In this document: piece by piece, positions 55,492 through 64,000 of the stretch
Position numbering within the stretch: the first letter of the stretch is position 1
How the letters are laid out: each line of letters starts with the position of its first letter
Assembly (NCBI RefSeq): GCF_016859285.1
Contig: NC_053405.1
Span: 3,082,760 to 3,146,759, forward strand
Direction: 5' to 3'
DNA: 64,000 bases
DNA from: Xiphias gladius
Taxonomy: Eukaryota; Chordata; Actinopteri; Istiophoriformes; Xiphiidae
The notes under the pieces: generated by a model
Databases searched by the model: none
What the model was told of the DNA's origin: nothing
The model's input: only the letters and a program-made list of their open reading frames with translations
Position numbers and translations under genes: made by a program

Positions 55492-58400
55492 TCCCTGGCT
55501 CTTCTGGCCTAGCCTATTCCAGTTCACGGAGGGGTCAGGGCAAAAGGCTAAACCCGACCCACGTCCTTCCGAAGGGAAAGTCACAGGCAAAACACGTGAC
55601 AAACGCATTCCTCAAAACACCACCTGAGAAGCGTGTGTTTATGGAGGAACAATGGCAGTATATATGCATTATGTGTTCATATCTATCAAGAAAATGTCTT
55701 AAACGTAACATTCCCTTGACATAAATTGGCAGAAGAAATCGTCGTGCAGTAGGTTTTGGATCAGAAGCCTAAACTTAAAGAAGAAAAGAGAATACGACAT
55801 GACACAAGCTCTTTCTTTTGAGCAACTAAAATATTAGTTAAATAATATACGGATAGAGATTGACATAAATGCTTCTCATCTTGTTAGTAACTCGGCCACC
55901 ACGTCTGTGATTTGTTGTGTTTGGATGATGTAACATTTTTAGTTCAGGTCACCATCCACTTTATATGACAAGTGGATCATTAGTCTGTATAAATGTCTTG
56001 TGCGGGTGAATTGGCTTTTGCACAATACAAGAAAAACAAATCTGTGTTTTGGGACAAGGACATTTTTACAGTTAGACACTGTGAGATGAAGCCACAAACA
56101 CGACTGATTCTTATTAGTGTATTATATTAATCCTACATGTAGGTCTTTGTTTTTTTTTAAGTCCAAACACAACATGCAGATTTCAGCTTTAAACGTGTAC
56201 AGCCTAACAGAGCAAGATGTTTAATTCTTCTCCCTCATTTTAGTTGGTCCAAAACAGTTAAATTTCAAGCTTTTCAGTATCTTTTTAATGCCCCATAGAA
56301 TGCGCTATACTACCTCTTTCGCAAATCATACCGGCCAAAGTAACAAAGTATGACGGGAAACCACCACTTTTAGTTTAATTGTGTGCATTGTTTCCTGACA
56401 GCCTGCAATCAGATACAAAATTATCACTGCCCACAGCAGGCAAGAGAAAATATCTTAGTTATGTCATTTCAATTTAAGGCTTTTTAATACTTCCCAAGGC
56501 CTTTTTCGAGGACACTGTATTCAGTGCTTTTTTAAGACTTTTCAGGAACTGCAGATAGCCTGCCAATAGCAAAGATTTTAATCCTGTTAGCATTTGACGA
56601 CAGACGGTTTAAAAGAGCAGCCATACACTTGTCTGATCATATAAATAGTGTGGTTTTCTTCTTCTGCACTGTATTATTTTGTGTGGGTAGAGCACTGATC
56701 CCATAGCGCATCATGAGGAGACCGAAAAGACCAACATTTCTTAGACTACATGTACACTGTGCTGGATAATCTGAAAACATGTACATGTGAAAGCAACCGT
56801 GCATCCACATTAGCATTTTCATGCCGTTTTGATCCACGCTGGATGTAAAAACATGAAGGAAACAGCCAAATCTCTTCCTCCTCCTCCTCCTCCCCTCGCT
56901 GCAAACAACAAAACTTTGCATCACAGCCAACATCTGGTCAGAAGAGGGATGGACACAACCCAGTTACTGTGCTGCACAAAGACGTCAATCTGATGACAAT
57001 CTGTTACACAATCGCAAAGTTGTCTGACAAAAATCAACGAATAATGAAAGCACCAGTTTTGTGTGATTGGCTGTACTGACGTTAAAAACGAGTGATCACC
57101 GAGTGGTTTAGTGGCGACAGAAAGTTCACCTTTTTACTCTGCTGCAGTTTTCCCCACACCCTAAAAACATGTGTGACCTTTTTTCAAACGAGCTAGTCTG
57201 GACACTGTTTTTGTTGTTTTTTGGTTTGAACATGCTACCGTAGTTTGGTCAGAAAGGCAAAGATGACAGAGAGACAGATTTGTTCAGCTTTAGCTGACTT
57301 TGTGTGGATGTGGTCCTACAATGGAAAATGACCTCACTTCACAGACTGTGACATCAGCGACCCATTTGACAATCTGACCTGGAAAACAGGGAAAAGTCCT
57401 GTGCCCCAGAGGTCAGGTTGCTGATGTCAAATCTCTAAACAAGACTGCGACTCGTTTTTAATCATCCAAACCACACAGCATCCCAGACACACGTCATCTG
57501 TAATTTGATCTAAGCTGCTTCCTCTTTAGACCATATGGTAACTCCCCAAGACCGAAAGAACCACTGAGGGACATTCTACATCCAAAAGAGAGAAAAACAA
57601 AAGGGAAAATACTGCTTTCATCTGCCAGCTTCTCCTGTTGCTGTGCTCCAAAACACACAGGATGGTAGTACGCTGTCTGAGTGTGGTGTGTGTTGATGAC
57701 AGAAACTCACCTGGTGAGTGCTGGAACACCTTTGTGAGGGGACATGAAGTTGTTTTTGAGATTGAGGTGGGTGAGGTCCTGGCTGTAAAACAGCTGAGCG
57801 GGCAGCTCCTCCAGGCTGCAGCACGACAGGTCAACTGAGTTCACCCTCTGGGACGCAATCTGACGCAGTGAAGGGTGGACAGGACAACGTGATGAGCAAC
57901 TTTTGACGACGACAAGTTCACAAGTGGCAGACGTGTAAAACACTGCCATCATCATCATCATCATCATCAAGATACATCAACCTTGAAATTACGTGTCAAT
58001 AAAGATGTAAAAACTGAAGCAAGAGTGTTCCTGTGGACACAACTACATACATACTGTACATACAGTAAGTCTTGATGTACCTTTGAGGCTGTCCTGTGCC
58101 ACCGGAGATGCTCTGTGTAGGATTCATAGCTGATGTAGTAGGTCTGACTCTGAGGACCAGCTGAGCTGAAGGCCAGACAGTGGCTGTGTCTCTTCACCTC
58201 CTCCACCTGCAGAACAGAACACGTTTGAAACAAAGTGTGTCTAGCCGAGCTAATGACTGAGGGTTGCAAAGGAACCACTTTTCAATCTCTGACCCCTCTC
58301 TTTTACCAGAGGTATATCCAAATGATCCAGAAATTCATGTTTTCTCCGTTTTGGAAATGGCTCATATATCATGACTCCATCTATTTCTGCTGGTTAACGA

Positions 58401-61400
58401 TACACTCTAATTTCTAAGTTTGAGAACGCACACACACAGCCAGGTGCGGACAAATGTGAGCTTTAATGCGAGTCCATCTAAAATGAGATCAACTCTTCTC
58501 AAATATACCGTGCTTTTTTTTTTTAATTGGACATTTTCAATTATCTTGCCTTCAGCAGGGTGGTGTCTGATGTTGTTTCCTGTCTCGGTTGATCGGTGAT
58601 TTAACACCATGGAGTTTTTCCATGTGTTTTCATTTTGTACAAAGATTCATTGTACGAATACGTTTCAGTGCTACCAGAACCCCACATTACTGCTCCAACT
58701 GTTCATGTTTTGAATTCCTCATACAGTTACCTGTGGTCTGGATATAAAAAAGAAAGGTCTCAAATTTAGAGTCAACATTTGTAATATTGTCCTGAGGGAC
58801 TTGTCATACAGGTGTGAGGGTACAGCATGTTCTAGTGGATAATCTTACCAGACACAGAACAAAAGCAGAATTGCAACAATAACTCCAACCGACACTGACT
58901 CCAAGTGTTTTACTCTCATTTTTTGCTTTTCGATAAACAGGCCACTCATCCAGAATACCCACCCTGCACGTTAAAGACATGAAAACATTTTATAAAGTAC
59001 CTTTCCTCCGATGAGAGGGAGGATGTGCATCTTGCCAGTGTGGGCGTGTTTGACAGACGAGACAATGAGGCAGGTTCCACTCAGTGTGACCTGACGCTTC
59101 GACCAGCGGTTCACTGGCAGCGCCAGCTTCCCTTTCCGAACATTGAACACCCCTGAAAGCTGCACACGCTCAGAACCGCCCACGCTGCGAGGCTTACCTG
59201 GGGAGGGAGAGACGCAAGCATGTTATATGATAAAAAAAAGAGATCGCAGATGATCATGAGTGTGCTGATTATTATACCCAGACTTTTCATAGAGATAGTT
59301 TTATTTTTAGCGCTGTGGGATTTTGTGAATCAACTCTCTCACACTGGAGAGAGAGCAACAGAGAGCTGTTGGTTATGTAAGTGAAGTGTAGCTAATAGCC
59401 TGTGGGCTGAGAGAGGGAGCAGTCACTCAGGCGTGATTTGTTACATTAACCCCTCGCTGGCACAAAAAGCAGCCACAGTTCAGTTAGAGACAGAAGCCAG
59501 TTCAGGGGGCTGATTGTGTTTCTGGCCACTGCCCTGCATTTCCCTGTGTGCTGGAAACCAACTCACCAACACTGTAGATTTTCTTGTAAAACTGTGTTTT
59601 CCAGTTTGCCCATTCACATATAACAGAGAACAAGAGAGACAGATGAAGAGTCTGAGCAACTGTGAGACTGAAATCAGATTAGCTTGTTATGCAATGCCTT
59701 ATAACACCAGCACCTAGATCCTCCCAATTGTCTCCCCTCCAGTGACTTAAACAAAATGTCACTTAGGTTTCACTGAGACTAACCAACTCCTGAGCATGTC
59801 AGGGTATCAAACCTCAATACTTTTTAAAACCTGGTGAAATCTGTCCATCTCACAGAGTTTCAAACGCTGGTATCATCAAAGTTCTTGTGCAACCGCTTGC
59901 ATTTAAACAACATCTAAGATTGAAGACATTTTGGATCGTTCTCTATTCTATTATAAATGACAAAGCAAAGCAGCAAAACCGCAACTCTGAGAAAATGGAA
60001 ACTGCAACGATTGAAACAATTAATCCATTATTAAAATAGTCGACCAGTTTTCTGTCAGTCAGCTAAGCATTTCAGCTCTACTTGCGTTTAAATCCATTTT
60101 GGGTGACTGCCGTGCATAATTTCCGGGCTTTTTGCAGTTCAATCCAAGATGAAGGATCTGCCCACATGAAAGCTCCTTTTTCTGAGCTCTGTACAGACCC
60201 TGAGAACAAACAGGAACAGCAAGTCCTGACAGTGTAGACAACAACGATTTAAGTAAATGTAAGTTAAGATACGATGGAAGAAACCGAAGGATAAAAAAAA
60301 TCATTTGGGTGATGATAACAGAACCAAGTGACATGATATTTTGAGTAAACACCCCCATCAAGTTTTTGTATGTTGTGTGGGTCTTGGGGGATTTCATCAT
60401 ATATTACTTGTTACTTAAAAAAAGGACGGGTGATATCATGTGGTTTCTTCTACCACTGTGATTGGATAAATGTGAGGTAAACTCACCACATAACTGATGG
60501 AGCAGATCAATCTGATTCTTTCAAACACAATCCATTCTAAACTAAACAATAACGTGGAATGCGTATTATGTGAGTCCACCCTTCCCCGGGCGGTGCAGGC
60601 GAGACGTAGCGTTAATATATACATGCATACATGCCCTTTCCTTCCTTCTATTTCTCTGAATGTTGGACATCCTGCCTCTCAGCAAGCAGCCAAGAGTCAT
60701 TTCCTGTTCAGGCAACAACACAACTTTTTGGTGGATCTTGACCTTAACAAGTCCGATGTCCCTGAAGGCTCCAAGCATCTGGCTAGGGCTGAAACGATTA
60801 ACTGATTAGTCGACTGACAGAATATCAATCAGAAACTACTTTAATCGTCATCATTTAATCTTTTGATTCATTTTTCAAATAAAAATGCCAACAAATTATC
60901 CTCCAAAAATGGAGGATATTTAGTTTTTCTCTGTGTTTTATCATTGTTAACTGAGTACATTTGGGTTTTGGACTATTGCTCAAACAAAACAAGATACTTG
61001 TAAATGTTGGGAATCTTGGATTTAGGAAACTGTTTTTGCCATTTTTTATTTTATAAATCAAGCAACTAGAATTGTAACGATTATTTGATTAATCAATTAG
61101 TTGTGCGACAGAAAAAGCATCGGCAACTATTTTGATAATCTTATAAATTGTTTAAGCCATTTTCTAAGCAAAAAGTTTCAAGCGTTTATTGGTTCCACCT
61201 TCTCAAATTGGAAGATTCGATGCTTTTCTTCGTGACATGATAGTAATCTGAATTTCTTTGGGTTTCGGACAGTTGGTTGTACAAAACAAGACACATGGAG
61301 AAAATCTGATGTATTATAGACAAAACAATCAATTAACTGAGAAAATTATCATCAGATTAATCAATAATGAAACTAATCGTTATTTTTACCCCTACCTCTG

Positions 61401-64000
61401 AAATCTTCATCCTTCTTTCTTATTAACAGCAATTTCAAGATCTTTCCAGAGGTTTTGTCATGACTTTTAGCCGGATCTAAACCAGCCTCTTAGTTCTGAA
61501 CTGCGGTTCAGAACATGGAGAGGCGACATTCAGTTTCGATGCACCACGCATCACCACGTTGCCTTGCGTTGTGATGGCAACACCAGTGGGACAAAGTAAG
61601 ATGTTCTCTTTTTTTAACCTGCAAGTATTTAGGTAGCTTTGGACGCATGCATCAAACGAGTTTGTTTGGTAAGTAGTATTTAAGCTTGTAAAGTAAAGCA
61701 GTGACCTCTGGTTGCTGCACTTCCAGGATGAGGAGGCGTCTGCCGCGGTGACTGTCTCAGGGAGATTAGAAACACTGAGGAGGTGAAATCTGAGTTCCAT
61801 TAAGGTCGCAGTTCTCTTACAGTCAGCACACTGTGGGTATGATCGCGTGTGTGTGTGTTGGTGTTTGAAAGAGAGACAGAGAACGCTTGGCGATGTGCAT
61901 TTTTGCTTGTGGGATTTTTGCTAAGTCAAACTCCTTTGGCTCGACGCTTAACATCACCATTAACATTCAGTTTGTACTGTACACACTGACAGGTCGGATT
62001 AGTGTGGAGGAAAAATTCTGTCTTGTGAATTAGTGGACAGTTTTACTTCTTTTGTCTTTCAAAATGACAGTCTGAAAAGAAATAAATCAGTCAATATGGG
62101 GCCGCGAGTTTACTTTGCTTACTGTTTAAAGGGTTACAAGCCAAAAAGGCTGGGACTATTGCTTTACAGTGGATTTCTTGTGCTAAATTATTCCAATTTA
62201 ACTTGGGATTTCTAATTCTGGCAACAAACATTATGAACATTGTTGTCACTTCCTATCATCACACCACTTTTCCCCTATGACAGTTCCTGCTGTGCCAGTA
62301 GCACTTCCACTTTCCTGTCACACATACCAAACTCTTACTGCTTGTTTCATGGCTGTGTTTGTCTGCAGTAGCTGGAAGGGCCCCTGCTTTCAGCAGCACA
62401 ACTCTATGTCATGCTTTGTTCCTCTGTCATGTTACTGTGGGAGCCGGGGGGGTTCGAGCTTAAGGAAACTGCGATGACCATTTTTCACTATTCTCTGACT
62501 TGGTTTTATAGAAGAATCAAATAATCGATTAATCGAGAAAATAATCAACAGATTAATCAATAATGAAAATAATCATGAGTTGCAGCCTTACTTGAGAAGA
62601 CATGAGAGGGATACTCGACAAATGTGAAACAGGGCAGAGAATGTGAGCTAAATGAACTTATAATATGTAAGTTTTTCCAAAAAATTATTTTGTGTTTCTC
62701 CCTCCATCATCACACCGTTAGCTCCTGACTCTTTGTCCCCACTGTCTCTGCTGAGGGTGTAAAAACAAGGTCAAAAACAATATCCATTTGTGCTAATCCC
62801 AAAAGAGATCACGGCTGTTTTTACATCCTCTTACCCTGCTTATCGGCAAAACAGGATCATTATCAATAACAACAACGACAACAACAACTTAGCGAGAAGA
62901 GAACCCGAATCCATAATGCCTCATGATTTTGGTCTTTGGCGTACGGATGGATCACACCTGTTACCTCCAGATGTGTCTCCCTACAGGACTACACACAGAG
63001 AGGGGTTGGGTATGGGTTTACAGGCAAAACACTGGGTATTGTCCCCTCAGGACAACTGAATACACTCGTTTAACAGTCTGACTGACCAAACACAATGACA
63101 GCACTCACGGTACACTGAAAATGGATGAACAATGAATGAGCAGAGACAAGCCGAGCACAAGGAGAAATGGCATGGTGAAACTAGCTGCTAGTGGCTCTCT
63201 GACGGCTTCACTTGAAACAGTATTTAAATACGAATTGTGATAAACCTTCCCAAGATGATGTCTTGATCTTGATAAGGCCACCCACAAAAAATAAAAGAAG
63301 TGTTTGAATTTTGATTTTTCTACATCAAAGTACTCACCGAAGTAGAAGCGAATCAAGCAGCCAATTTCTGGATTCATCCCCTCCTCCTGCCCCCTCCAAG
63401 CATCTTCAAACCCCAGATTAGTGAGGTACTCATTTAACATCTGCAGAGGCCTCTCGTCGTCTCCCAGCCGCCGCACAGCTCCGCCATGCAGCTGGACAAA
63501 GAGGGCTGGGGTCGGACTAGTACTGATGGTCTCCAGCCATCCCCTGCTCCCCCCAGGGATCTCCAGGTCAGGCTGGACAGATGCTTGGCTGGTCAGGGGC
63601 CGAGTCTGAGAGCTGCTGGAGCCTTGAGGGGGAGGTTTGATTAATTTGGGAGTATCTGCGTTATCCCCAGCTCCATTTTCAGTGTCTAGTCTTGTCACTT
63701 TGTTGGAAGCACTAGAGGGGTCTGTGGTGGTGGGCAAGTCTCCTTGCTGGTCTGCAGCAGAGTCACCGGTTGAGTGTGTTGGAGAAGAGGTGAGGTCTAC
63801 TTCATCTGAGGAGCTCTCAAATGGGTCAGGTCCCTCTGTGGCACTGTCACAGTTTGGGCTCAACAATGAGGAGTCAGTACCTAAACCTAGCCCATCACTG
63901 AGTGAGTCCCGGTGCTGTGTGCTTCTGGGTCCACCGGGGCTGACGTCCTCACAGGTGCTGCTCTCCATATCGGAACCTGAGTAGACTCCATAACAGTCTG
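46090..64000 (-). CDS. phlpp2: phlpp2: PH domain and leucine-rich repeat protein phosphatase 2 (5' end beyond the window)
   Basis: PHLPP2 is a PP2C-type Ser/Thr phosphatase that dephosphorylates the hydrophobic motif of AKT and acts on PKC and S6K; it works at membranes and in the cytosol. Seventeen exons join in phase to give about 1403 residues, open at the 5' edge. In order: a Ser/Thr/Asp-rich N-terminal region, an RA-like segment ([13 protein letters not shown]...GCLIRFYFG), a PH domain, about 20 leucine-rich repeats, the PP2C domain with FDGDRN and [10 protein letters not shown], then a Ser/Pro/Gln-rich tail ending VTPL, a class I PDZ-binding type end. Tail motifs such as [11 protein letters not shown] and [15 protein letters not shown] identify PHLPP2 rather than PHLPP1. 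Convergence with marveld3 supports this. Confidence 0.95.
47233..47858. other. phlpp2 last intron
   Basis: 626 bases largely occupied by two degenerate pieces of the teleost interspersed repeat (about 47306-47737). Confidence 0.7.
47306..47737. mobile_element. Degenerate pieces of the teleost interspersed repeat
   Basis: GCTGAAACATTTCATCAGCT start and a second piece with CTCACATTTGAGGGACTGAA, in the phlpp2 last intron. Confidence 0.5.
47859..48096 (-). CDS. phlpp2: phlpp2 exon p (PP2C domain)
   Basis: 238 bases encoding [40 protein letters not shown] and HNAIITE. Acceptor CCCGCAG|GAAGCT; donor ACAGAG|GTAAAG. NVG.CQAVLCR is the conserved PP2C strand. Confidence 0.94.
48226..48420 (-). CDS. 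phlpp2: phlpp2 exon o (PP2C domain start)
   Basis: 195 bases encoding [11 protein letters not shown], then [20 protein letters not shown] and [16 protein letters not shown] carries the acidic residues that in PP2C enzymes bind the catalytic metals. Acceptor TTCTCAG|GCTGTG; donor GCAAAG|GTAAAG. Confidence 0.94.
49110..49226 (-). CDS. phlpp2: phlpp2 exon n (linker to the phosphatase domain)
   Basis: 117 bases encoding [20 protein letters not shown], then [14 protein letters not shown]. Only the second half is conserved (WSHG...NK). Acceptor TCTGCAG|TAATAT; donor AACAA|GTCAGT. Confidence 0.87.
49332..49462 (-). CDS. phlpp2: phlpp2 exon m (last leucine-rich repeats)
   Basis: 131 bases encoding [20 protein letters not shown] and [20 protein letters not shown], the end of the repeat domain. 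Acceptor TTCCTCAG|TGTGTA; donor CTCAA|GTGAGA. Confidence 0.93.
49463..50545. other. phlpp2 intron between exons l and m
   Basis: 1.1 kb with no repeat or exon recognised. A 130-codon plus-strand frame here lacks support. Confidence 0.65.
50546..50708 (-). CDS. phlpp2: phlpp2 exon l (leucine-rich repeats)
   Basis: 163 bases encoding [20 protein letters not shown], then [20 protein letters not shown]. Acceptor TCCTGCAG|TAAACT; donor ATCAAG|GTTAGT. Confidence 0.92.
51171..51371 (-). CDS. phlpp2: phlpp2 exon k (leucine-rich repeats)
   Basis: 201 bases encoding [40 protein letters not shown] and [16 protein letters not shown]. Acceptor CATCACAG|CTTGCG; donor TGCCAG|GTATAA. Confidence 0.92.
51582..51737 (-). 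CDS. phlpp2: phlpp2 exon j (leucine-rich repeats)
   Basis: 156 bases encoding [20 protein letters not shown] and [19 protein letters not shown]. Acceptor TGTTGCAG|GCTGCT; donor CACAAAG|GTGCAG. The human counterpart reads LSLRKL and LEVLDLQHN. Confidence 0.92.
51738..52773. other. phlpp2 intron between exons i and j
   Basis: 1 kb containing part of a teleost interspersed repeat (52383-52560), whose TTTTATTTATGTAGCCCAA opening is familiar from other fish genomes. Nothing else is recognised. Confidence 0.6.
52383..52560. mobile_element. Truncated teleost repeat (TTTTATTTATGTAGCCCAA)
   Basis: CAATTTTATTTATGTAGCCC, AGTTCAGATGAGAAAAAACT and the following GGGGGAAAAATAAACCTTAG match a repeat I recognise from fish genomes. 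Confidence 0.55.
52774..52869 (-). CDS. phlpp2: phlpp2 exon i (leucine-rich repeats)
   Basis: 96 bases encoding [20 protein letters not shown] and [17 protein letters not shown] is conserved in PHLPP2. Acceptor TCTTAAAG|GAACAA; donor CGTACA|GTGAGT. Confidence 0.9.
52975..53035 (-). CDS. phlpp2: phlpp2 exon h (61 bases)
   Basis: A small exon encoding [19 protein letters not shown], one leucine-rich-repeat turn corresponding to the VPSLLTFLDLS region in human. Acceptor GTTTGTAG|AGCTG; donor TGTCCTG|GTATGA. Phases fit both neighbours. Confidence 0.88.
53143..53345 (-). CDS. phlpp2: phlpp2 exon g (leucine-rich repeats)
   Basis: 203 bases encoding [40 protein letters not shown] and KSLHAAHN. Acceptor TGTACAG|ATTGAA; donor CATAACG|GTACTC. 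Confidence 0.9.
53667..53894 (-). CDS. phlpp2: phlpp2 exon f (leucine-rich repeats)
   Basis: 228 bases encoding [40 protein letters not shown] and [15 protein letters not shown]. The acceptor GTGTCCAG|TTTGCAG was chosen over a second CAG seven bases later because it keeps the LQTL motif and phase. Donor CTCAG|GTAAGA. Confidence 0.9.
54843..54894. repeat. ATC trinucleotide repeat
   Basis: Seventeen ATC units in the phlpp2 intron, 46 bases downstream of the exon e donor on the transcribed strand. Confidence 0.95.
54940..55086 (-). CDS. phlpp2: phlpp2 exon e (leucine-rich repeats)
   Basis: 147 bases encoding [20 protein letters not shown], then [20 protein letters not shown]. Acceptor TTTCGCTAG|GTTTTG; donor GGATAA|GTAAGT. 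The split Asn codon joins to exon f to restore NLQTL. Confidence 0.92.
55087..57710. other. phlpp2 intron between exons d and e
   Basis: 2.6 kb, with a TG tract at 55439-55491. Otherwise AT-rich, with nothing recognised. Confidence 0.7.
55439..55491. repeat. TG microsatellite
   Basis: About 26 TG units with one TC interruption in a phlpp2 intron. Confidence 0.95.
57711..57859 (-). CDS. phlpp2: phlpp2 exon d (first leucine-rich repeats)
   Basis: 149 bases encoding [20 protein letters not shown] and [12 protein letters not shown]. Acceptor GCGTCAG|ATTGCG; donor CACCAG|GTGAGT. A TCATCA repeat lies about 90 bases upstream in the intron. Confidence 0.93.
57947..57969. repeat. ATC trinucleotide repeat
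   Basis: About seven ATC units near phlpp2 exon d. Confidence 0.9.
58081..58206 (-). CDS. phlpp2: phlpp2 exon c (PH domain, second part)
   Basis: 126 bases in frame at both ends, encoding [20 protein letters not shown] and [17 protein letters not shown], the end of the PH domain. Acceptor TCTGCAG|GTGGAG; donor TCAAAG|GTACAT. Confidence 0.93.
59001..59197 (-). CDS. phlpp2: phlpp2 exon b (PH domain, first part)
   Basis: 197 bases encoding [20 protein letters not shown], then [20 protein letters not shown] and LPLIGGK. Acceptor CTCCCCAG|GTAAGC; donor GGAAAG|GTACTT. This is a near-exact PHLPP PH-domain segment. Confidence 0.93.
60783..61395. mobile_element. Two head-to-tail copies of the teleost interspersed repeat
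   Basis: Copy one starts TAGGGCTGAAACGATTAACTG (60783-61065). Copy two (61066-61395) starts GAATTGTAACGATTATTTG and ends AATGAAACTAATCGTTAT. Both keep the CAAACAAAACAAGA-type internal block. Confidence 0.65.
62478..62591. mobile_element. Fragment of the teleost interspersed repeat
   Basis: AATCGATTAATCGAGAAAAT through AATCATGAGTTGCAGCCTTA, the 3' half of the element. Confidence 0.65.
63338..64000 (-). CDS. phlpp2: phlpp2 exon a (partial; RA-like domain)
   Basis: Open to the window edge. The first visible codons read [14 protein letters not shown], matching the RGCVYLYGAD region of human PHLPP2, so the frame continues outside the window. About 130 Ser/Thr/Asp-rich residues precede [20 protein letters not shown] and [12 protein letters not shown]. 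Donor TTCG|GTGAGT. The Met at 63968 is internal. Confidence 0.9.

Larger units (their letters stand above)
59198..63337. other. phlpp2 intron between exons a and b
   Basis: 4.1 kb carrying interspersed-repeat copies at 59996-60080, 60783-61065, 61066-61395 and 62478-62591. No exon or RNA gene is seen. Confidence 0.75.

Noticed and set aside
46090..64000. Identification as phlpp1
   Set aside because: Tail motifs ([32 protein letters not shown]) and the marveld3 neighbour fit PHLPP2; only the last three residues are PHLPP1-like.
1..64000. Search for a new multi-gene system, CRISPR array, rRNA, tRNA or integrated virus
   Set aside because: Nothing supports any of these: the repeats are microsatellites and short interspersed elements, all recognisable proteins are vertebrate housekeeping or signalling genes, and no transposase, integrase or polymerase frame is present.

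Overview
This window is nuclear DNA of a bony fish, most likely a percomorph teleost. The evidence is split genes with GT-AG introns, protein segments close to vertebrate families, CpG-rich 5' ends, long CA/TG microsatellites, and many copies of short interspersed elements that I recognise from teleost genomes. Five protein-coding genes can be read exon by exon. I found no prokaryotic, viral, CRISPR, rRNA or tRNA signal, and no convincing new multi-gene system.

Layout. 1-14367 (minus): the 5' part of a phospholipase C gamma 1-like gene (plcg1), four coding exons with a 10.3 kb first intron; the rest lies beyond base 1. 14368-21100: a CpG-rich upstream region, then repeat-rich intergenic DNA. 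21101-31208 (minus): naprt, nicotinate phosphoribosyltransferase, complete in 12 exons. 33099-34735 (minus): the C8orf82/UPF0598 homologue, complete in three exons. 37603-42096 (plus): marveld3, a tetraspan tight-junction MARVEL protein, with a TATA box, a probable non-coding first exon and three coding exons. 46090-64000 (minus): phlpp2, a PH-domain leucine-rich-repeat protein phosphatase, 17 exons, missing only its extreme 5' end beyond base 64000.

The genes do not form a pathway. PLCG1 hydrolyses PIP2 downstream of tyrosine kinases, PHLPP2 dephosphorylates AKT and PKC, NAPRT makes NAD from nicotinic acid, MARVELD3 is junctional, and C8orf82 is poorly characterised. marveld3 and phlpp2 are convergent neighbours, as I recall for human chromosome 16q22. 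The human counterparts of naprt and c8orf82 are both on 8q24.3.

Points worth a second look: an apparent one-base frame change in the last codons of naprt; an Arg-to-Cys change at a naprt splice junction; a 1.17 kb element with about 140-base inverted arms inside plcg1 intron 1; simple repeats that form or abut splice signals in plcg1 and naprt; a TTAA-flanked inverted-repeat element in naprt intron 4; and an enlarged N-terminal linker in phlpp2. Splice sites were set by phase and by family similarity recalled from memory; no alignment or transcript data were available.
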